Shown piece by piece: positions 47,540 through 56,687 of a DNA stretch of 64,000 bases (its first letter is position 1; every line of letters begins with the position of its first letter). The stretch is taken from contig NJPS01000059.1 in NCBI GenBank assembly GCA_002946415.1, forward strand, positions 248,001-312,000. The letters are read 5' to 3'. The position numbers and the translations under genes were made by a program. The DNA comes from Rutstroemia sp. NJR-2017a BVV2. Its lineage: Eukaryota; Ascomycota; Leotiomycetes; Helotiales; Rutstroemiaceae. A model generated the notes under the pieces. It was not told where the DNA came from, made no database searches, and saw nothing but the letters and a program-made list of their open reading frames with translations.

Positions 47540-48601
47540 ATGAAGTTCACCAACGCCATCGCCCTCGCCATCCTCGCCGCCACCGCCACCGCCGTCGCTA
47601 TTCCCGAGCCATGGTGCGGCCGTCCCGGGCAACCCTGCAAGCGTGAGGCTCTCCCTGAGCCATGGTGCGGCCGCCCAGGCCAACCCTGCAAGCGCGAAGC
47701 CCTCCCCGAAGCCTGGTGCGGACGTCCCGGACAACCGTGCAAGCGGTCTCCCCTCGCGGAGCCCGACGCAGAAGCCTGGTGCGGACGCCCAGGACAGCCA
47801 TGCCGCAAAGTGCGACGTGCAGCTGAGGCTCTCGCCGAGGCGATGGCCGAGCCGGCTGCGGATGCAGAGGCTGATTTCGATGAGGCGGTTGTGAAGAGAT
47901 GTAATATGGTTGGAGGAGCTTGTTATGAGGCGAAGAGGCTGGCGAGAGATTTGGCGGGTGTTACGGCTTCAGTTAGGAGAGATGCAGATGCGTTTTATGA
48001 GGAGCTTGGGATTGAGTCCCGTGAGGGTATGGATTATGTTTTCTTTTTCTATCAGCATTTCCTTTCCTTTCCCCAATCCATTCTTTCCTATACTTACCCT
48101 TCCCCTTCTGAAATATGATTACATAGCTAACACATCCTAGTCTCCGACAAAATCGCCCGCGACGCCGAAGCCTGGTGCGGCCGCCCCGGCCAACCCTGCA
48201 AACGCGAAGCCAATCCAGAAGCCGAAGCAGAAGCCGAAGCATGGTGCGGCCGTCCCGGACAACCCTGCAAACGCGACGCCGAGCCCTGGTGCGGCCGCCC
48301 CGGCCAGCCTTGCAAAGAGAAGCGCGAAGCCGATGCCGAAGCCGAAGCCTGGTGCGGACGTCCCGGACAGCCCTGCCGTAAAGTGCGTCGTGCTGCGGAA
48401 GCAATGGCCGAGGCGCTTGCGGAGCCTACTGCTGAGGCCTGGTGCGGTCGTCCTGGACAGCCTTGCAAGAGAGAGGCGCTTGCGGAGGCTGAGGCTAACG
48501 CCGAGGCGTGGTGTGGACGTCCTGGCCAGCCTTGTCGTAAGGCGAAGAGAGATGCGTTTGCATTGGCTTATGCGGCTGATGTGGCGCTTCAGCAACTCTA
48601 G
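47540..48601 (+). CDS. ppg1: Alpha-factor-like mating pheromone precursor, ten peptide copies
   Basis: Encodes a secreted prepropeptide that is cut by Kex2 and trimmed by a Ste13-type dipeptidase to release WCGRPGQPC, the signal sensed by the Ste2-type receptor of the other mating type. Two exons, 47540-48026 and 48141-48601, give 315 residues. The signal peptide is MKFTNAIALAILAATATAVA. Ten identical nonapeptides occur, four in exon 1 and six in exon 2, each preceded by EA/EP/DA dipeptides and followed by KR, KEKR, RKVRR or RKAKR. Between the fourth and fifth copies lies a spacer of about 80 residues containing a degenerate element KRCNMVGGACYEAKR with the same Cys spacing plus one. Cysteines in each unit can form one disulfide. 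A repeat-type RiPP precursor is the main alternative, but the Ste13 dipeptides and the Trp-Cys start strongly favour a pheromone. Confidence 0.95.
47612..48535 (+). repeat. Coding repeat array: ten 27-bp WCGRPGQPC units
   Basis: Units start at 47612, 47663, 47714, 47777, 48173, 48242, 48287, 48350, 48440 and 48509. The encoded nonapeptide is invariant while third codon positions differ, which indicates strong selection on the peptide. The first three are 51 bases apart; later spacing varies with the length of the EA/DA linkers. Confidence 0.95.
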
Positions 48602-50119
48602 GTTCGTGGTTGTGGAGAAGATGGCGCCGAGATTGGATGTGGCGGTTTCGTTGATGGATCGATGACGACGATGCGCTTTCTTCCGGTCAATATTAAACAC
48701 TACGCCTGATACGACACGACACGATGTACCGATAATTTCTTCTCTTCTTCTTCTTCTTCTTGAACATATTATCTATATCTTCTTTTAGAACTTCATTTCG
48801 GTCGAGCACATGCACATACGACAAAAGTCTAGCACGTACCCCGATCGGATTTTCTTCATTATCTTCATTCCTCAGCACGGATTTCTGTTCGGACATATTT
48901 TTCTCAGCCCATTGTTATTTTGATGAGGCTCAAATACCATTAGTTCGATTCTCCAGTCCGTTTGGATAAACATTATTATTCGGCGAACGCAAAACCAATT
49001 GGATGTACCAACGACGAGGGATTACTTGGTACCTTGTTGTTTCTTTTTTCTTCTCTTCTTTTACACAACCTGTATCTCAGTTATTTCTTGCTTCCTACTC
49101 TCTGGATGAAATGGAGATGGGGTGATGGATTACTTTACGACCTTGGACTCTTTCTCAATGCTTCTGTGGGAGGAAGAAATGAGGGGGGACTGGGCGATAG
49201 GTTATGGTGGGAGTTTTGGCATGTTTTAGGTATTGTGCAATATTTTTAGGTGTACGATGAACAATGTCATACTATTTCCCAAATTCTGGAAGTTTACTGT
49301 GCAAAATAGTATCATAATGTGTATGTGCCAGTGACTGTCAAAACTAGAACTAGAAGGCCCCCGATGCATTATTATGTGTTCTCATCTTTAATCCTCATTC
49401 ACTGTATCTACCGCTGACTAAATCTTCCAATTTGAGATGTCTGAGTTGTACATATTATAAGTGCAAATAATACATATACTTGGTCTTGACACTTGAGGAT
49501 AAATAAGTGTACCCCTAGCACTTTCTACTCCACAAATAAGGCAATACCGACGTTTCTATAGGGTCAGTACCCTGACTGCGGCTAACTTCAGAACCCTCAA
49601 AGGGTACACTTATTTTATCCCAAAGACCAAGTGCAGCTAAAGAGCCATCTTGTAGCATTGGCACTTCCTATTGTTCTTTAGAAGCCCCTTTACTGAGGTT
49701 TCCGACGATTAAACAAAGTTGTCAAAACTTCGTATAGATCTTTAGTCATTCCTTCGACTGCCAAGCACTCAAGGTCTCACCCAAAATCGAGGTGGGGAAA
49801 CGGCTTATGCGTGTTTCATCCCCTCTGTAAGTTATGGGTCGTTCGTATAGACCTGGAACCTATGCGGCGTGACAGTTATATCCCAACTAGGGACCCTTGC
49901 TAGCGGTGTCAATCTATTTATCCCGGGTGTACTGTACCTCGTGTATCTCGCCGCTTTTTCATATATCTTATAATGGGCTTTACGTTGCGCTATATTCTCG
50001 TATAGAAATGACAACCTCACCAGCACCACACTTCTTCGCGCGTGCTCGAACAGCGAAGTTAAAAAAAGTCCTCGGCCCACAAGTAGAGTCTACTGATTTG
50101 TTCGAAACGCCCTCTACGT
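48602..50119. other. Intergenic region with an inverted-repeat element
   Basis: No gene supported between the pheromone gene and the GT69 gene. It includes a (TTC)n tract near 48738-48761 and the inverted repeat at 49478-49632. A 64-codon frame at 50008 overlapping the GT69 start in another frame is regarded as chance. Confidence 0.4.
49478..49632. mobile_element. Short MITE-like inverted-repeat element (155 bp)
   Basis: The left arm 49478-49514 (ACTTGGTCTT...GGATAAATAAGTGTACCC) and the right arm 49602-49632 are reverse complements with one extra block of about 6 bases in the left arm and a few mismatches. The interior has no coding capacity. Flanks both read AAGTGCA-like (ATAAGTGCA on the left, CAAGTGCA on the right), which could be a remnant target duplication. 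Its sequence is unrelated to the element at 7.7 kb. Confidence 0.6.
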
Positions 50120-51458
50120 ATGGTTTTGTACCTCAACCGCCGAATATGGCATCGCTGGCTTCGTCTAGCTACTCTCCTCCTACTCTTTTTGTTGTCGATT
50201 GACTTTCTCATGATAATTTCCCTCAATCCACCGCTAACGCGAGTCTCTACATCGACGACCTCGTCCTATAATGGTGCTCGCAAAGAACGAATATTCATTG
50301 CTAGCATGCATTGGAACAATGAGGAGATCATACGTTCGCACTGGGGTGCTGCTGTGTTAGACCTAGTGAGGTATTTCGGTGTCGAGAATGTCTATGTCTC
50401 TATTGTAGAAAGTGGTAGTTGGGACGACACAAAGGGTGCTTTAAGAGAACTAGACGAGGAATTGGGAAAGCTTGGGGTGGAGAGAAGCATTGAATTGTTG
50501 GAGACCACACACACAGATCAAGTAACACGAATACCTGAGCCAAACGAAGAGGGATGGATTTGGACAAGCAGGGGCAGAAAAGAAATGCGGCGGATTCCAT
50601 ATCTTGCAAAAGTACGCAACAGAGTTATGGAAAAGCTGAAGCATCTCGCAGAAAGAACGGATGGTCAAGAAAAGCAATCCTTCGACAAAGTATTGTGGTT
50701 AAACGACGTCATATTCACGGTATCTCATCCCTTTGCTTATTTTTAACCCGTTACAACTCAAGTAACTGATCCTCCTTTGATTCGATTTTTAGACCGAAGA
50801 CGTCGTGACTTTGCTTGCGACAAGAGAGGGCAATTACGCCGCTGCCTGTGCGGTCGATTTCTCAAAGCCTCCAGCATTTTATGATACCTTTGCTCTGCGA
50901 GATATCGCAGGCGAAAAACCAGTTACTGAAACATGGCCCTTTTTCCTGGCAGCCGTATCCCGGAACGCCATGAAGTCCAGCTCTCCGGTACCTGTGAAAT
51001 CCTGCTGGAACGGAATAGTTGTCTTCCAAGCAGAACCATTCTATAAGAATCCATCCCTACGCTTTCGAGGAATTCCAGATAGTCTCGCTCGTCATCATCT
51101 AGAAGGATCAGAATGCTGTCTGATCCACGCAGACAATAGTTTGAGTCTGACAAAAGGTGTTTGGCTCAATCCAAATGTAAGAGTAGCGTACAATTCCCAA
51201 GCCGACGAAGTTGTGAATCCCAAAGCGGGGAGGTGGCCAAGTAAAAGAGGGGTATTACAGGGGATTTGGAGTAACAGGGGGGCCCGGTGGACTCAGTTCC
51301 CAAAGAGGTATACGGAACGCCTTGTGATAGAAAGAAGAGCGCGACTCTGGCGCAGTGAGATGCAACAGACAGGACAGGTTGAAGTTCACGAGGAAGGGAT
51401 GTATTGCCTCATAAACGAGATGCAAGTACTTGCAGAAAACGGTTGGGCACATGTGTAA
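50120..51458 (+). CDS. GT69-family (Cmt1/Cap59-like) alpha-mannosyltransferase
   Basis: A type II Golgi membrane enzyme of the cryptococcal Cmt1 alpha-1,3-mannosyltransferase family, which in filamentous fungi probably decorates glycans of the wall or of lipids. Two exons, 50120-50719 and 50793-51458, encode 421 residues; the joint VLWLNDVIFT-TEDVVTLLAT restores the family block that contains the presumed metal/sugar-nucleotide site. A short cytosolic end (MVLYLNRRIWHRW) is followed by the signal anchor LRLATLLLLFLLSIDFLMII. Other family blocks are IFIASMHWNNEEIIRSHW, VYVSIVESGSWDDTKGAL, then AACAVDFSKPPAFYDTFALRDI and SCWNGIVVFQAEPF. No in-frame ATG exists between this start and an upstream stop. 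It is convergent with a second glycosyltransferase. Confidence 0.9.
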
Positions 51459-52181
51459 TATAACTACAGAGACTAGAAGGGTGGGTCATGTGCTGTTTTA
51501 TCTATTTTCGGCCTATCGGGTTTCTCCCAAAAAATGGAATTTGTCATGAAAGTAGCCAATAATACAGAAGAACAACTCCGACGCTACGAGGTTTTCTCAA
51601 TATTCAACCTTGGCCGCGTTTGAGCGTGTCTTCTTGGACGTCCAGACGGATTGATTGGACTGTTCTGCTAGACGCTCTATGGTGGGAAGGACTGTTTGTA
51701 TGAGTAGACAACTTGGGTCCTTTGCCTAACATTACTTAACAGCTGACGCAGACATACACCCAAATGCCGATATGCTTTGAGCTTTGAAAGCTTGGCTGAC
51801 CTTACCAACCCTGTCTCGTCACCTAATTTACGTACATGCAAATGTTCTGGTCTACTCTTCCTGATGACAATTACCAAGATCAATGCACGGTGACATATGT
51901 AGTACAGCATGAATTGGATCTCGGCTGTCGGCTCTCGGTGAACAAGCTTTGTGCCTTAATCAATTCAATTCTTGGCCTGATCATGATAACTCGATGCTAG
52001 TTCGTGGCTTATGACTACCTGAGCATGCTGCTGCACGACCTGCATCTATTCTGGCTCCCTGTAATGATCCTGCCCGACCTTCTCCACCGGCTTCTAATCC
52101 ATGTGATATCCAACCCTGCTCATCAAGTTTCCAGCCCTGGCAAAATCTCTCGTTCTCGTTCTCGGCATCGCTTCTCGCTTC
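51459..52181. other. Convergent intergenic region between two glycosyltransferase genes
   Basis: No gene supported in about 720 bases; it should hold both 3' ends. Frames seen on both strands are short and featureless. Confidence 0.4.
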
Positions 52182-53192
52182 TCACTTCTGTTGAAAAGCC
52201 TCCATCTCACTCTTCACTTTCTGCCATTTCTCTCCTAGTTCTTCTGGCCCTGTTCGATCCCATTTCTCGTGCAGGCTCTTTACCCCGCCCTCAAAATCCC
52301 TCATGCTCGGCCATGTAGCGCTCCACTGCCATCCTAACTCGTACCACGGCATTGGCCCATTCCTCCTGAACGCATAATTCAACAGGCTCTGCTCCATGGT
52401 ATGCGGATTGAACCTCCTCCAATTTTGCATTACGCTCGTCAAATAGTCAAACATCTCCCTACTCGGCGCCGCTAACCAAAATCCGGCTGAAAAGCTTTCT
52501 GTCGGGGGCGGGGGGAAAGGATGATCTCGTTCTCCAGAGAAGGCATTGTCACTGCGTGCAGCGAAGGAGTAGTTGCTAGGTAGCGGCTTCTCGTCACTTT
52601 TCACTTCTGAGGTTCTATGCAGTAGTGTAGTCATAGGCGTTTGGACCATCAATTCGTCGAAAATCCCATCGATTGGCTCCACAATCAGAGTATCGGCGTC
52701 GATAAATAGAACCCGTTCATATTCCACCATCTCGAAAATGCGCAGTTTAGTGAATTGATCCTTCCATCGCGTTACTCCCGTGGAGATCCAGAAGGGCAAG
52801 GGCACATCAGCTACAACGTGCACAGTCGCGCCGTCGAGCTCTAAACGTTTGATTCTTGAAATAGCAACGCTTTGAGTGCAGATCACAAGGAATGGGATAT
52901 CAGCTCTCTTAGACCGCGTTTTGGGATCATGTAAGAGCTGGTACGTCAGGGTTCTAGCTGCTTGGAAATAGAAGTCGTCTTCGACAGGCGCGGAGGGGTC
53001 CTCCCCGCCAGAAAGGAAAGTAGCGATCGCGACCTTTGAGGAAGAGTCCGTTTTTCGCAGAGGCGCATAGTTAGGGATCTGGGTATAGTGGGGCCCGGAG
53101 AAGAAGTAAAGGTAGGTGAACGTAAGGATAACGACAAGTAAGAATATGCGGAGGAGGCGGCGTCCAGCAGGAGCTATTCCGCATATAGTCAT
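52182..53192 (-). CDS. GT8-like glycosyltransferase, type II membrane protein
   Basis: A Golgi-type nucleotide-sugar transferase of the glycogenin/GNT1-like group. A single exon of 336 residues begins with a short basic end and a signal anchor (LLRIFLLVVILTFTYLYFF, about residues 13-31). The catalytic region shows KLRIFEMVEYERVLFIDADTL with the metal-binding DAD at 165-167, then a Ser/Pro-rich insertion, FSAGFWLAAPSREMFDYL, and the C-terminal EQSLLNYAFRRNG. The order DxD, then NAG/SAGF, then DQ/EQ is typical of the family. Compared with glycogenin it lacks a C-terminal glycogen-synthase-binding part. It faces the GT69 gene tail to tail, so both may serve the same glycan, which is inference only. 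Confidence 0.85.
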   Translation of the reverse strand: MTICGIAPAGRRLLRIFLLVVILTFTYLYFFSGPHYTQIPNYAPLRKTDSSSKVAIATFLSGGEDPSAPVEDDFYFQAARTLTYQLLHDPKTRSKRADIPFLVICTQSVAISRIKRLELDGATVHVVADVPLPFWISTGVTRWKDQFTKLRIFEMVEYERVLFIDADTLIVEPIDGIFDELMVQTPMTTLLHRTSEVKSDEKPLPSNYSFAARSDNAFSGERDHPFPPPPTESFSAGFWLAAPSREMFDYLTSVMQNWRRFNPHTMEQSLLNYAFRRNGPMPWYELGWQWSATWPSMRDFEGGVKSLHEKWDRTGPEELGEKWQKVKSEMEAFQQK

Positions 53193-54774
53193 GACTCAGT
53201 TATGCGGAATTTTTGGCGGATGTTGTTGGCACGTTGCTCCAGTACAGATCACTCCGGTTATAATAAGTTGGGATTCCAGGGAGTAAAAGATTAATTCCGA
53301 AGTGCCGGCTAATCACAGAAATTGGCAATGTTACATCGTTTAGCTTGACCCACCGAGGTAAAAGAGCGACATGTAATGATTGGGAAAACCAGTAAGCTGA
53401 CGTGAGCCCTAATTCTAAACATGGATTTATCGCACGATGTTTCGGGCGCAATACGGTGTTCTGTAGTAGCCCACAGACGGAATACACGAGTTGTCGATCA
53501 CGCCCAGATGCGGCTATCGGCTTGGCTTGCGACCACATGTCTTGGTTAAAGCTTAGCTGTGGAGCAGTACTACACAGACCCCTGCCAAGCCGAAGCTTGC
53601 AGACAATCAAGCCTTGCGGGAACATCTGCTGGTCCTCCGGGTGGCGCCGCAGCCGCAACGTCGAAGTTAAAACACGACTCTCAAACTTATGGGATCTGTA
53701 AGGTGAATAGGCCTGAAGCAAACAGCTTAAGGTAAGCCTGAAAGAGGGCACTAGATCTGAAGAAATAAGAAATATACCTGCATCTAAGTCTTGAACCAAT
53801 ACTACAGTAAAGAACTGATAAGGTATATCAGAGGTTGAGTAACCGGTGAATAGGTGGGTCTTTTACTACTGTAAAACCGTTAGAAGTGGTGGAATTAAGA
53901 TTAAGCTTGCTTTTTTCCTTTTAAGCTTATAATTAAGTCTTTTCCACGATTAATACAATGCCAACCCCAAAACAGGTACTTTACTCTATGAATCAACTTG
54001 CATCATGCAAGTACTTCCGCTGTAAGTAGCGAGCTGTTGTATCTATAAGGCTATCAGATAGTAGGTGATATGAATAAGAGGACGATCAATAAGCTGGTGC
54101 CACTTCTTAGCTAATACATCAGTGTCAACGTTATTTGTTCAGCCAGAGAGCAGCAACCAACCAATGAACAGCTACAACTTTCTATACATGGTACAGATTG
54201 ATTCATAGCACTTTCGTACTGCAGGTCAGAACTGGGTCACTTACTGTGCTCAGTCGTGGAAGTTGATGCGGCTTGATTATTCCCCCGTCTTATTTTTTCA
54301 TGATACCTCGAGCAGTTGAAACTCAAGTGAAGAGATCTGCCTCTCCTGTATTACTTGCCTAATTGTTTGATCCATCTCATATATGAATATAAATGGTGCT
54401 GTAATCCTACAAGTGAACCCTGCGGTAGTGATGCCTTCCCGTGACGATGCCATCCTGTATTACTGGTTAGATATCCCAGCAACAATGATTGATTAGCACA
54501 GATACTAGGGATGAACTTCAGAATGCAAGCATTGCTGAGTCTAGTATTACCGTCGTTCCCTAGATGGTATAGGTAGGCATGATGCTTGGGAGAACAATTA
54601 GTAGGATGAAATCTTACGATATGATGCAAGTCCTTCCAAAAGTCCCCAAGTCTGTTGCCTGGTGCGAGATGGTTTCCGAGACGGTAGGCTGATTGGGGGA
54701 CGATCAGTAGAGTGACGTAGATTTTCAAGCAGTCTACTCTGTGATGAAGTGGTTTGGAAGCAAGGGATCATTAT
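53193..54774. other. A/T-rich intergenic region
   Basis: About 1.6 kb without a supported gene. A 199-codon minus-strand frame at 53200-53799 uses a composition unlike its neighbours and has no family features. The part 53800-54350 is A/T-rich with many TA dinucleotides and could be decayed repeat DNA, but I cannot show it. Confidence 0.35.
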
Positions 54775-54828
54775 CCTCTGCAGAAAGAGGGGATGTGCTG
54801 ACCTCTGCAGCAAGAGGGGATATGCTAA
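54775..54828. repeat. 27-bp tandem duplication in the promoter of the secreted protein gene
   Basis: Two adjacent 27-base units, 54775-54801 and 54802-54828, differ at only about three positions (CCTCTGCAGAAAGAGGGG against CCTCTGCAGCAAGAGGGG). Each contains CTGCAG and an AAGAGGGG block similar to stress-type AGGGG elements. They stand 25 bases before a TATA box. Confidence 0.8.
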
Positions 54829-54852
54829 CTCTCTTACCTGCCAGTCTATGAA

Positions 54853-54859
54853 TATAAAA
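54853..54859 (+). promoter_or_regulatory. TATA box of the cysteine-rich secreted protein gene
   Basis: TATAAAA in the context GAATATAAAAGGCC lies 113 bases before the ATG and is followed by a C/A/T-rich leader (CATCATCAACAAACACAATC), a layout typical of strongly regulated fungal genes. Confidence 0.65.
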
Positions 54860-54971
54860 GGCCAGTCCTTTCCTCCCATATCACATCATCAACAAACACA
54901 ATCACAACATCTTCAATCAACTCTTCAATCATCCAATATTCCAACAGTCCAAGACTATCAAATCATTCATC

Positions 54972-55319
54972 ATGCAGACCTCCTTCATCATCGCTACTCT
55001 CGCCATCTTCGGCACCGCTTTGGCAGGCCCAGCCCCAAGCCCAATGGGCATCGAAGTTATTCGTCAAGAGAACGGACTGACCATGGTCCGCGAAGTTGTA
55101 AGTTTCAGCGACACAGGTTAACTTCAACCTTCGTAGCTAACCTATTCCCAGGTTCGCTCATTGACCGAGCGATCATGCACCAACTGCGTCCACGTCGGTG
55201 GCGAGTGCACAATTGGAGAGGGAAACTGCTACGGCTCTGAGCATGCTTATTGCACAGACTGTGGCAACGGACGTGTCATCTGTGTTGACACCGACGGTGG
55301 ATCTTGCGCTGCTCCTTAA
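54972..55319 (+). CDS. Small secreted cysteine-rich protein (97 aa), effector-like
   Basis: Two exons, 54972-55097 and 55152-55319, encode 97 residues. The signal peptide MQTSFIIATLAIFGTALA is cut near residue 18. The pro-like piece AGPAPSPMGIEVIRQENG follows, then a Cys-rich domain of about 50 residues with eight cysteines in the order CxxC, C, C, CxxC, C, C (CTNCVHVGGEC, GNCYG, YCTDCGNG, VICVDT, GSCAAP), enough for four disulfide bonds. I recognise no named family. The size, even number of cysteines, intron position after the pro-region and TATA-driven promoter resemble small secreted proteins of plant-associated fungi. An antimicrobial peptide or surface protein is equally possible. No neighbour helps. 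Confidence 0.83.
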
Positions 55320-56687
55320 GCTTACAAAAGCGTTAGCGTGGTGGAAAGCCCGACTCAAACTTTACTTTCTTGGGGGAGGATTGGTGCTGAAGTCTCAATC
55401 ATTTTCTGTATCTTAAGGCCTTAGATCACAGTTGTCAGTCGTTACCATGAATTTATGCTGTTTCTTTCACGTTTTCATGTGCAATGCACCAGTTTAGTGG
55501 ACCCCATCAATTTCGGAGTGACTCTGTCGTGATGATATTACTAAAAGTCAAATGTACCCAAGAGCTAACTGGAAGATTGTTAGAGTAGAAAGACGTAAGA
55601 TCTTACAACGATACGATTCGAATGTTTCGGTGACAAATTTACCTGGCCCGGGGTTTTGTACGTGATTTCTGGACATAAAAACCGTGGGGTGCATTATTCC
55701 CGAAAAGACGCATAAGCCGGGGAAAAGGGCTCCTAATATGTAGTATTGCAAGTCACAGGGTAATACGGCTTGAAGGAAGTGTATGACTAAGGAAGTGGCG
55801 TAGACTTCAAGGGGTAGTATGGCCAGGAGCAACTACCATAGCAAGCCTATAAGCATTCTATCCGTCAGCGTTTTCTTTTAACATCATAGCTGAACCTCGA
55901 AAACTTCAAACGAGGCAAATAACAGGTTTGACAAGTTCTATCATCAGCAATAACTTAATTTGTTATATCATGATGCTGCTGGGAATAGAATATAAGATTC
56001 AGGTCAAATTGAAGTAGTTTGTATATATGTTAGTTTTCCTGACTTTGGAAGTATGATCAACCGTAGTTGTTTGAATATTTAATTCTTTCCCTACTCAAAT
56101 TGAGAATAGCTAGACTTTTAAGGAGAGTTTCTGAGTGCAGAAACAAGTCTTAGACCTCGCCCAAACTTGCATCGCATCACTTAGAAGTCGATAACAACAA
56201 AGTATTGTGAATTGTGAAATTGAAAGCAGGAAACTGAACCAGAAAACTTTAGACTCTACTGAAAACAATCAAGTCATAAGTTACTGGTTGGGTTCAACAT
56301 AAAGTTCATACAGTTCAATGACATTTTATCTTGAGAGATACACCGACATTGTTTCGGTCATGCGTTCCCATTCGAAATGTTCAATTATCACCAACAGTCG
56401 TTCCTTGAGCTTTATAGCCTTATAATAGTAAGGACGAGATGTAACCCAAGCTCTTACCCCACCAACCAACAGTTGCTTTCCCAAAATTTTCTGCGTCTAA
56501 TTGGTTACCAAGGTTACGTCCAACATCTCTTGGCGAGAAGTGGACTTATCTATCCACCTCATTCTTTTCTGCCTACAGATAGTTGAGTGAATGAAAAACA
56601 TGAAACGACCCAGGAATCAATAAACGAGATACATGCAAGCCAAAACGAGTCACTGACCGAAAGCAAACAATCAAAAGTTCGAAAGCC
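55320..56687. other. Intergenic region
   Basis: No gene supported in about 1.4 kb; composition is A/T-rich from 55850 on. It holds the 3' end of the secreted protein gene and the promoter of the monooxygenase. Confidence 0.35.

Noticed and set aside
47612..48535. Array of ten regularly spaced repeats as a CRISPR
   Set aside because: The repeats are coding, spacers are short coding linkers, and the genome is eukaryotic.
47540..48601. Pheromone gene as a RiPP (dikaritin-type) precursor
   Set aside because: Cores begin with Trp-Cys and are preceded by Ste13-type EA/EP/DA dipeptides, which fits alpha-factor precursors; no UstY pair is adjacent.
47506..48700. Several long open frames antisense to the pheromone gene, rich in GCPGRPHQAS-like repeats
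   Set aside because: They are mirror images of the sense repeat array on the other strand; the sense frame has a signal peptide, Kex2 sites and an intron, the antisense ones have no logic.
53200..53799. 199-codon minus-strand frame upstream of the GT8-like gene
   Set aside because: No domain, no signal, composition unlike neighbours, and a plus-strand frame is also open there; could at most be decayed repeat DNA.
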